From Isoetes engelmannii (Eukaryota; Streptophyta; Lycopodiopsida; Isoetales; Isoetaceae), in the NCBI GenBank assembly GCA_011763485.2, contig JAANSK020151121.1:1-25701 (forward strand): a stretch of 25,701 nt of DNA, given 5' to 3'. Position 1 is the stretch's first letter. Each line of letters opens with the position of its first letter. Shown here in pieces: positions 1 to 6,702 of the stretch. A model generated the notes under the pieces. The model saw nothing but the letters and a program-made list of their open reading frames with translations, did not search any database and was not told the DNA's origin. The translations under genes were made by a program, and so were the position numbers.

Positions 1-46
1 AACAAAAAATATGAACAAATACTAATTTTAAGGGTGGGAGGGTGGG

Positions 47-219
47 AGCCATGGATACTGTTGAGAGATGAGAAAGCGCCGATGAGAAGTCGACGAAGAA
101 CTCTGCAATAAATAGCGATGATGAACGACCTAAAAATGCGTGCAATGCATGCATGCGACGCATGCAATGCATGCTTGTCTTGTGCAAGAATTTCGATCCG
201 CTACGCGGATCGATGAGAT
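47..219. repeat. Direct repeat A, copy 1
   Basis: This is the first of two long direct repeats; the second starts 371 bp downstream at 418. Both begin AGCCATGGATACTG, run through a run of CATGC-type words, and end with a perfect inverted repeat GATCCGC-TAC-GCGGATC (195-211 here). Copy 1 lacks about nine bases that copy 2 carries near 505. The alternating CATGCA words are RY-like motifs and are self-complementary, so the segment can fold. No coding frame is convincing in it. Confidence 0.85.
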
Positions 220-417
220 TCTTGCTCTGCAACTCGCTTGAAAACAACAACATCCTGATACCAGAGAACTTCAACTAAATCCAAAAAGAAAGCTGAAGGA
301 TTGTCCTATGCCGAACAAAAAGATGAAGATAGAAGAGGTAAGAAAGGATAGGAATAGCCAAGAAAGGTCAGCTCATGCAGGAAGAAGCCCCTCCTCTGCA
401 TGAGATCATAGAATAGA

Positions 418-599
418 AGCCATGGATACTGCTCAGAGATGAGAAAGCGCCGATGAGAAGTCAAGGAAGAACTCTGCAATAAATAGCGATTCCAACCTGA
501 TGAACGACCTAAAAATGCATGCAATGTATGCATGCGAGGCATGCAATGCATGCTCGTCTTGTGCAAGAATCTTGATCCGCTACGCGGATCGACGAGATA
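418..599. repeat. Direct repeat A, copy 2
   Basis: This is the second copy of the repeat that starts at 47, with scattered substitutions and an extra block near 505-513. It again contains the CATGC-rich stretch and the inverted repeat GATCCGC-TAC-GCGGATC (574-590). It runs directly into a GC-rich folding region. Whether the pair is a tandem satellite remnant or a segmental duplication cannot be decided from two copies. Confidence 0.85.
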
Positions 600-688
600 T
601 TTGGCACGTAAGAGCGAGGCCCGCTAGGGCCGAAGGCCAGGCCGAGGCCTTACATGCCAAATATCTGGCCGAGGACGTACAGCCTCGG
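574..688. repeat. Three consecutive hairpins (folding region)
   Basis: Three inverted repeats follow each other: GATCCGC/GCGGATC at 574-590; an 18-bp arm pair at 595-612 and 649-666 (AGATATTTGGCACGTAAG, one mismatch in its partner) enclosing a GC-rich 36-base loop; and CCGAGG/CCTCGG at 669-688. The loop is much richer in GC than the neighbourhood. It could be a foldback-element or Helitron-like end, or a structured transcript, but no diagnostic end motif was found. Confidence 0.6.
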
Positions 689-801
689 TCACCCATTTTT
701 GGTTATCAGACGAGGCGAAGTCCATTGAGGTTGTATGCGAGGACAAAAATGCTAATTTTTTCGTACCCTAAAAAAAGGAAAATAAAATGCCAACTTAACC
801 A

Positions 802-958
802 GTACTAATAATTAGTTATCAATACAGTACTCCTACAGTACTGATAACTAGTCATCAGTACTTCTGTGGTACTGGTAACTAGTTATCAATACTGGAGGAG
901 TACTGATAACTAGTTATCAATACTCCTCCAGTACTGATAAATATTTATCAGCCTGTAC
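802..958. repeat. Array of five near-palindromes, 31-bp period
   Basis: Five copies of a 24-bp near-palindrome of the form GTACTGATAACTAGTTATCA followed by RTAC begin at 802, 838, 869, 900 and 931; the last is 28 bp. The last four are exactly 31 bp apart. The 7-bp spacers TGGAGGA (893-899) and TCCTCCA (924-930) are reverse complements, so copy 4 plus its flanks forms a larger palindrome of about 64 bp centred between 911 and 912. A 13-base A-run follows at 973-985. Confidence 0.85.
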
Positions 959-959
959 C

Positions 960-2163
960 AGTAATGATAAGCAAAAAAAAAAAAAGGGACTTTCTCTATA
1001 CACACAAGAGTTCGATAAGGAAGGATGCCTAAAGTACATGGCGATCACTCTCTTCCTCTTTTTTTTTGCCTATGTGGAAAATGGGAAGAAGATCAATGGT
1101 TAAAGATTGATCCAATGGCCGAAGTCTTCAAAATAGTAATTGCAAAAAAGCTTCCGAATTTTGGAGAAAGAGATTGAAGTGAGCCGTCTCTATCCACCAT
1201 GGTCCAACATATGACTTATGCATAGATCCTTGTATGTTTGGTTCTCTAAATTCCCTAGCCATAGTTCTCAACAAATATCATAAAAGTGGTCCATCGCATA
1301 AAACATACATCCAAACAACTATTTTACAATGGTTTTTATATGATTTGGGGCATGTATTTTATTTTTCGTATAGAGTATGTATTTATAGATTGTCGTTCAA
1401 GGTATTTTTACTATGATTCTACCCACATATGTATTTTTTGTATTGTATTTTCGTACTATATTTTCGTATGCTTCACATGCATCGGACGAGCAACTTCACT
1501 TTAAGGTTTGACCATCGTGGAGCATATCCGATTTCATGCAGGCAGTATAGAGTTTCCAATTTGCAGAAGATCTGAGAGGAGAAGGAAGGGGGTATTTGCA
1601 TCTGATTGCCACTATGATCTTTTTCATTAACTAATAGCAGGAATCCAAAGATGCAAAGATCTTTAAGTTTTTAGGGCTTGGTAATTGTTGCTGCTATTGC
1701 CGACGTTATTCATGACCACCTATGGTTAGTCCATTTTGAGAAGGTTCATTCGTTTTGGTTCTGGGCATGTAGAGGTATGTTGTTTTTCTACTTGTTGCTT
1801 CTTCAGATATATGCCCTTATTGCAGGCCCCTTTGTATACTACTTCTACACACAATAAGTTTTCCCTTGCCTCTGCTTTTTCTTTTAGTGTTACGTGTCTT
1901 TATTCAATTTTCCTTGGCTTCCACTATTTAGTTCTTGATAATGTTGCTTTGTCTATTGGGGAAAATGGATGTAAAACAATGCCATTGTGATACTTCCCAT
2001 TAGGCATTGCAATTAGAACTAATGCTTTGGAAGCTTAATGCTTTGGAAGCTAATACAGTTGAAAGTTTTGTCCTGCCCATGCATTTCTTGTCTTACATAT
2101 TGCAATGTTGTGCATAGCAATAACTTTACTTATTTGATGTATAGTGGTGTTAACTTTTTCCAG
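960..2163. other. AT-rich stretch with no recognised gene
   Basis: No convincing coding frame was found here on either strand. A perfect 16-bp tandem duplication (TAATGCTTTGGAAGCT, 2020-2035 and 2036-2051) is the only clear structure. If the murF relic downstream once had N-terminal exons in this interval, they are no longer recognisable. A weak P-loop-like reading near 1952-1980 is too poor to annotate. Confidence 0.6.
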
Positions 2164-2250
2164 CTTGCTGAAATTGCATAGCCCTCTGTTAGAGTTATCT
2201 TGAATGTTGGCCCTGCTCATTAAGGCTCTCTTGGTCCAATGACGCTCTGA
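2164..2250 (+). pseudogene. murF relic, central-domain fragment
   Basis: A short reading frame starts just after a pyrimidine-rich AG (2162-2163) that resembles an intron acceptor. It reads LAEIA, stop, PSVRVILNVGPAH, stop, GSLG. The block [VI]xxN[IV]GPAH followed by a glycine/serine loop is the signature of the central ATP-binding domain of MurF. MurF adds D-Ala-D-Ala to the UDP-MurNAc-tripeptide, and in plants it belongs to the plastid-associated peptidoglycan pathway. Two in-frame stops (TAG 2179-2181, TAA 2221-2223) and loss of similarity after 2250 show it is broken. The same strand carries a C-terminal MurF fragment 3.7 kb downstream in the right order, so both probably come from one ancestral gene. 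The family call rests on motif recognition in a short segment. Confidence 0.55.
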
Positions 2251-2984
2251 TTGTTAAAAAAGATGTTAGATTGTATGAGCAGAAACTCATCTATAAGCTA
2301 TTCAACTTCTATCTGTTCTTTAATTTAAATGTTGCAAGTGCAAGATCAAGCAACAAGCTGTGGTTATTGAGAAAGAATTTCTATGTAAGTTGGTAGATGA
2401 CATTTAAGCACTTGATTCCATCTTAAATCTAGTCCTTCTACATTATGTCGTAATGTTTTTGAAAGCATTTGACTATTTCTAAGAGTTCATATGCAAAAGT
2501 ATTAAGTGAAAAGCAATTTTAAAGAAGGTCCTTTCTCTTTTAGTTCTACTATGTGCTTTAAGGCTTATAAGCATTGTTTCATTACTTATGGACTTTCTAG
2601 TAGTCCATATTGTCCCCAAATGGCCTTGACGGCCAAAGAACCTATTGTTTGAACACGGGAAATTAGGATTTGAATGTATGTAGTGAAAGCCTAACGATTT
2701 TTTCTTGTAAGCCTAATTGGGCGGCCGCCCAATTTTGCAGTGCGTGTTTGGGTTCAGTTAAGCAATCGAAGGTTTAAAACACATGCCATCAAACATTTAC
2801 AGTTAAAGGTGGCACTGAAGCATGAAACCTAGATAATATTTTAGAAAATGTGTATAAAAATATTACACGTGCAAGTTCTCGAATTCTGCATTCACCCAAT
2901 TTGATTTGTTAATTTCACAAAATGTCCCTTGTTCATGTCAGGAAATTGGGCCGACACCATATTTCAGAATCTCGAAGCAGTCGG
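2251..2984. other. No recognised gene; one perfect palindrome
   Basis: This is AT-rich DNA with no convincing frame. It contains the perfect 20-bp palindrome at 2715-2734 described separately and a small TGGCC/GGCCA hairpin near 2621-2635. Confidence 0.5.
2715..2734. repeat. Perfect 20-bp palindrome (NotI core)
   Basis: AATTGGGCGGCCGCCCAATT equals its own reverse complement and has GCGGCCGC at its centre. Two decayed versions of the same word lie at 3957-3982 and 4027-4050. Its GC-rich core is unlike the surrounding AT-rich DNA. Confidence 0.9.
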
Positions 2985-3645
2985 GTCATGACTCTAGTTC
3001 CCCCTCCTTGTTCATAATGTCAACAATTTTATTATTATTTGCTGCAAGAAGAACGACCTTTATCTTGTCGTCGAACTCTTGGGAACTTAGAACAATTTTT
3101 TTTTCAAGATGCCTTCTTGCTCCTTATTGCTTCCATCCTCATTCCCATCATTTTGATTCATTTCTTCATCGTTCAACATATCCTTCTTGTTAATTTTTTT
3201 CTTCATTGGCCGGACGGTCATCGAACTTACCATCTTTCTCTTCATCATCTCCCTCCGACAGTCTATCACTCTGGATAGGCACGGACTTCTTTCCTTGGCC
3301 GTCATGGGCTTCTTCATGTTGTTCCTGTGTTACCGTAATTTTTTTGATCCCATCGTCACCCATTTCTGAATTAAATTTTGCGCTAGCATCAAAGATTTCC
3401 TGCGTTGATACTATAGCCACACTTGCAAGTTCATTGATTCTCTCTTTTCTCCTTCTGAAAGTACTTAAATCACCCAGGGCCAGTCCACTCATGCCCGACA
3501 CATCCTTAAACTTCTCCAACAAAGAAGTTCTGCTTTGTTGCATTACAGACTGAAGACCACCCAATTCTTGAGATGAATACGGATGGGGTGTTTGCTGCAG
3601 CTCAATGGGTAAAAGTTCCGGGCTTTATTTTTTGGTTGTGCCAAC

Positions 3646-3677
3646 TTCTTCAACTTTTGAGCACAAAAGTTGAAGAA
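3646..3677. repeat. 13-bp inverted repeat, 6-base loop
   Basis: TTCTTCAACTTTT (3646-3658) pairs with AAAAGTTGAAGAA (3665-3677) around GAGCAC. It interrupts the decayed minus-strand gene at a point where its reading frame is lost. A GAAGAATTGTG word is repeated just after it, which fits local slippage. Confidence 0.75.
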
Positions 3678-3956
3678 TTGTGCTCGAAGAATTGTGAGAG
3701 CTTAGATTGGTACTTCTGCTCCATTTCAAATGAGTAGGCACGACAACCCTCGCATATGGTAGCCCTGCTGAATGCTCCACCGGTAAAGAAGTCAAGCACA
3801 TCACACCGCTCCATCATAAGCTTCCTCATTATGTATGTGCAAGTCTAAGAGTCCAGATGCGCAAGCAAGTGGAGGCAGTATTTTTTTCAGCTGAAGGACG
3901 GTAGAACCAGGATCCTGTAACGGATGGAGCACACAGTCGGAAAGTAGTAGAGTTGG

Positions 3957-3982
3957 GCAAATTAGGCGGCTGCCCAATTTGC
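3957..3982. repeat. Near-palindrome, GCAAATT...AATTTGC
   Basis: This 26-bp near-palindrome differs from perfect symmetry at two base pairs. It shares the core AATTgGGC-GGC-GCCCAATT with the palindromes at 2715 and 4027. It lies inside the decayed minus-strand gene, where the duplicated words read as NWAAA and NWASA, so local duplication within that gene is one explanation. Confidence 0.7.
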
Positions 3983-4026
3983 GTCAAGCAACAATGGTGA
4001 CAATTATTTTAAACCATAGACCAGGC

Positions 4027-4050
4027 CAAATTGTGCAGATGCCCAATTTG
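4027..4050. repeat. Near-palindrome, CAAATT...AATTTG
   Basis: This is the third member of the AATTGGGC...GCCCAATT family, 24 bp long and less symmetric. It is 70 bp from the second member. It also lies inside the decayed minus-strand gene. Confidence 0.6.
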
Positions 4051-4854
4051 ACCCTGACATACCTAGCTCATACTTCACGTCGGGAATTGCTTTGTTCACC
4101 TCATCGGCAGTACACAAAAATGAGGGCAACGTTAATGTTCTTGTGGATGGACTGTTGCCGCGAACCGTATGTCTTGACAAAATATCACGTGATATAGGAA
4201 TGCGGGAGACATAACATCAATACCAGAGCTTGGAGCTCTTTAACCTTAGTTAAAGGAGCAATTTTGTGTGTAGTGTCCTGATAATGTCCTATCCAAATGC
4301 GGTTGGCACCGTCTATGGACTTCATTACTAAAAGACGCAGGTTGAGTTGATCCGGAGAGACAAATTCAACTATCCAATAGAGTCCTTGATCTATGAGGAT
4401 GCTAATCTGATCAAGAAACTTCTGGTAGTCCTCTCTACTCCATTTCTTGAAATGCCTGAAGTCATAAGCCACCAACCTAGCAGGTGTGATAACAACATCG
4501 ATGCAGCCCTGAGCGCTTACATAATAAGTCCTGAAGCGTTTTCTCCTTTCATTTGGTTTACCCTCGAGGTATTCATCCACCTTAGCCACAAGGCTAGGGG
4601 GTAGGATTTCCTTCTCGTCTTCCTTGCGACTCATCACCCAGGTGTTGATGTTGTTGGCAAACATTAGCAACAGATTCTCTATGAAAATTGGGTACACTTC
4701 TCTTACACCAGAAATATCTATGAAATCCATCTTCTGTTCCCACGCAGATAGATGACCAAGCTCTTTCAACGGTCCCTATCTTCCTAAGGTCCTCTACCCT
4801 TGTCTTGAACTCTCGTTGTCCACTATAAGATAAACCACATTTCATTCATATTGT

Positions 4855-5535
4855 ATCGGCAAGCCCCTGATGCCATTGGGAAATCCTAAAATTTTGCCCC
4901 CCAAGAAATCAATTGAGGACTTTGGCCAGTTACGCAATAGTATCCATAAGCATACATATCTTGCACTGGCTTGCGAGCTCAACAAATAAAACGGACAAAC
5001 CAGTGAATGCTGACTTTTTTGCACAGTTTACTTCCATGATCAAGTACTGGATGCGCCTCTTGCAGGAACTACGGAAGATTACAGGCCATGAGGGGTGCTA
5101 TGAAGACTTCTGGCCGCACACTAGGCAGGTAGCATCGGAACCTCCTGAGATGGCAGCGATGGTGGAACCACTGGCAAGCATCACTCCTGCCTACGTTGGT
5201 CCGTGGAAAGACATGCCTATACCAGAATTCAATCTATACAAAGACCTACAAAAAGGCATGTTTATTCTAGCATATACTCGGATGACGTCTTGTTCCCTAT
5301 TGGGTAGGGTACTCTATAGAAGAGCCTTTAAATGGATGATAAGAAGGAGAACTTCGAGACCATCCAAGTGACTTGATGGGAACCCGTCCCCGTGAGAAAC
5401 CAGGTGTACACTTCCAATTATGTGAATTGCTGGATAAGAGATGGAGCCAGTGACTGGATAGACATAGAGTCCATCGACTATGTCTGGCCTCCATCCAACA
5501 AGAAGAAGCTTCCTAACACCATCAAGATTTCGTAG
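4855..5535 (+). pseudogene. Decayed protein gene fragment, unknown family
   Basis: Protein-like sequence runs rightward with no ATG start. An opening block (PLMPLGNPKILPPKKSIEDF, from 4864) leads to HKHTYLALACELNK, then a frame change at an A-rich site near 4986-4993. A long open stretch follows to about 5270 (DFFAQFTSMIKYWMRLLQEL, then GHEGCYEDFWPHTRQ). After two more breaks near 5307 and 5336, the frame resumes as DKKENFETIQVT, a stop, then WEPVPVRNQVYTSNYV. It ends DWIDIESIDYVWPP...NTIKIS with a TAG at 5533-5535, which looks like a natural C terminus. No family was recognised. Its left edge meets the start of the minus-strand decayed gene, so the two could be halves of one ancestral gene split by an inversion, or two separate copies. 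Confidence 0.45.
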
Positions 5536-5956
5536 CTTGTAGCTGAAACATATTAAGCTCTAGCTGGGGATGGCAACTGATTGTATAGCATGATCAATAA
5601 AATCAATTTTATCTCGTGTCCGCGTCAATTTTTATAAAAGTCTAGGAATTCAAGTTTTATCCGCAAATAACGAAACAATGCTTTTATGTGGAAAATATAA
5701 GCCATGTTTTTGAAAAAAGAATCATTTACTTATGCTTCTAAATCTGTTGTTCATTTGTGCATTAAGTCTAATTTACATTAGCTTTTATTAATAGTCAAGT
5801 GTTTAATCAGTGAAACATTTAAGTCTAGGTCTAAGCTTTAAACATCACGGTGCATTTGGACATGAAAGTAAATTATATCTCTCTCCTTTAAATGACTTGC
5901 ATGTCATTAAGGCAGTACCATATGCATGTAGAATATCACTGATACAATTTTGAAAG
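5536..5956. other. AT-rich gap, nothing recognised
   Basis: No coding frame, repeat or RNA could be supported here. It separates the decayed plus-strand gene from the murF fragment. Confidence 0.5.
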
Positions 5957-6191
5957 CCTAATGCTGATCTACATCAAGTTGCAAATCCTTTGAGCGTGGA
6001 GGCAGCATTGGCATTATTGGACTCGATAGATTGTAAAGGTAGGAAAATTGCTATTGTAGGGAACATGCTGGAGCTTGTGACATTTACTAACGAGGCACTT
6101 GCGAAATTTATTCAACTTTGTGTAATGGGGCTAAGCCTTAGTGACATTGTTGTTATCAAAGGTAGGTAGCAGGGGATCTCATGTGGAGTTG
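5957..6191 (+). pseudogene. murF relic, C-terminal fragment
   Basis: One open frame reads ANPLSVEAALALLDSID, then KGRKIAIVGNMLEL, then TNEALAKF...SDIVVIKG, ending at a TAG at 6168-6170. The [YN]ANPxSxxAAL block followed by (I/V)GDMLELG, and a DVVLVKGSR block near the end, are the hallmarks of the C-terminal domain of MurF, the UDP-MurNAc-tripeptide:D-Ala-D-Ala ligase. Here D and G of GDMLELG are N and V. About 50 residues normally lying between the two blocks appear to be missing. A 4-bp duplication (GGTAGGTAG at 6161-6169) throws the KGSR block out of frame; in the next frame GSRGSHVELI follows. The TRIM then starts within a few bases. An alternative is a true exon ending at a donor AAAG|GTAGGT, but the altered residues favour a pseudogene. 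Confidence 0.6.
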
Positions 6192-6196
6192 ATACC

Positions 6197-6352
6197 AGTA
6201 ACGGACCTATGGTGGACTGCTCGACTATTCGATCCCTGAAAGTGTTGTGGGGCATTCTCGAAACACCGGCATAAATGGCAGAAGCGACTAGTCATAAACG
6301 TCTAGACGATTTTGCCCAGTTGGTCAAGGGCATGTCGGTTAGGAATGTTACA
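6197..6352 (+). repeat. TRIM 5' LTR
   Basis: This 156-bp repeat shares most positions with the 3' LTR at 6541 and ends in the same GTTAGGAATGTTACA. Shared blocks include GTAACGG-CCTATGGT and GATTTTGCCCAGTTGGTCAA versus GGTTTTGCCCAGTTGATCAA. The differences are largely transitions, which suggests an insertion that is old but not ancient. Confidence 0.85.
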
Positions 6353-6354
6353 AT

Positions 6355-6366
6355 TGGTATTAGAGC
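6355..6366 (+). promoter_or_regulatory. Primer-binding site for initiator tRNA-Met
   Basis: TGGTATTAGAGC differs from the expected TGGTATCAGAGC by one C-to-T transition. It lies two bases inside the 5' LTR, the usual place for minus-strand priming. Confidence 0.75.
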
Positions 6367-6464
6367 AGGTCTCGAGTTCGAGTCTCCATGGATGCCTTGG
6401 AAACCTTGGTTACCATCTAGTCATTGATATACTGGTTTAAGTCATAGTCTTAAATGTCTTAGAT

Positions 6465-6548
6465 GCTCGAGGACAAGCATAGTTCTAGTGGGAGAGATTG
6501 TAACGGGCTCGAGGACAAGCATAGTTCTAGTGGGAGAGATTGTAACGG
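6465..6548 (+). repeat. 42-bp tandem duplication over PPT/LTR junction
   Basis: A 42-bp unit starting GCTCGAGGACAAGCATAG occurs twice in perfect tandem (6465-6506, 6507-6548). Each unit holds the polypurine tract GTGGGAGAGAT plus the first eight bases of the LTR (TGTAACGG), so the element has two potential plus-strand priming sites. Confidence 0.9.
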
Positions 6549-6697
6549 GCCTATGGTAGACAGCTCGAGTATTCGATTCCTGAATGTGTTGTGGGCCATT
6601 TCCGAGGCACCGACATAAATAGGTAGAAGCGACTACTCATAAACATCTAGATGGTTTTGCCCAGTTGATCAAGGGCATATCGGTTAGGAATGTTACA
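6541..6697 (+). repeat. TRIM 3' LTR
   Basis: This 157-bp repeat begins TGTAACGGGCC and ends TGTTACA, giving the inverted terminal pair TGTAAC/GTTACA. It keeps the canonical TG...CA ends. Confidence 0.85.
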
Positions 6698-6702
6698 ATA
6701 TC

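Larger units (their letters stand above)
2985..4845 (-). pseudogene. Decayed protein gene of unknown family
   Basis: Reading leftward from an ATG at 4843-4845, protein-like sequence continues for almost 1.9 kb but changes frame repeatedly. The first block opens MKCGLSYSGQREFKTRVEDL, then shifts into the longest intact stretch (4185-4769, about 194 codons, rich in charged and aromatic residues). Further blocks follow: around 4180-4000; around 3830-3660 (with a CEGC pair and a glutamine-rich stretch); and 3564-3190, whose tail is acidic and lysine-rich (EGDDEEKDGKFDDRP). One frame change falls on a 9-base T run near 3100 (A run on the coding strand), and several in-frame stops are present. No known domain was recognised. 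Composition suggests a soluble protein with a charged, disordered C terminus. It may belong to a dispersed repeat or domesticated-element family. It abuts a divergent decayed frame at 4855. Confidence 0.5.
6192..6702 (+). mobile_element. Complete TRIM retrotransposon with 5-bp TSD
   Basis: Two direct LTRs (6197-6352 and 6541-6697) flank a 188-bp non-coding interior. The 3' LTR opens TGTAACGG and closes GTTACA; the 5' LTR opens AGTAACGG, so its first base is mutated. TGGTATTAGAGC (6355-6366), two bases after the 5' LTR, matches the 3' end of plant initiator tRNA-Met with one mismatch. GTGGGAGAGAT precedes the 3' LTR. The flanks ATACC (6192-6196) and ATATC (6698-6702) form a target duplication with one difference. 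With about 500 bp and no protein frame it fits a TRIM (terminal-repeat retrotransposon in miniature), moved in trans by an autonomous element. It landed at the end of the murF fragment. Confidence 0.85.

Noticed and set aside
802-958. CRISPR-like regular repeat array
   Set aside because: The units are palindromes with 7-bp spacers in plant nuclear DNA; spacers are too short and there are no cas genes.
1952-1990. P-loop-like reading (SIGENGCKTM) as an N-terminal murF exon
   Set aside because: The spacing is wrong (an extra residue before the lysine) and flanking sequence shows no MurF similarity.
3206-3553. Ser/Leu-rich plus-strand frame
   Set aside because: Antisense shadow of the charged minus-strand decayed gene.
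6197-6697. Cassandra-type TRIM with 5S rRNA promoter in the LTR
   Set aside because: The 5S internal control boxes are not present in either LTR.
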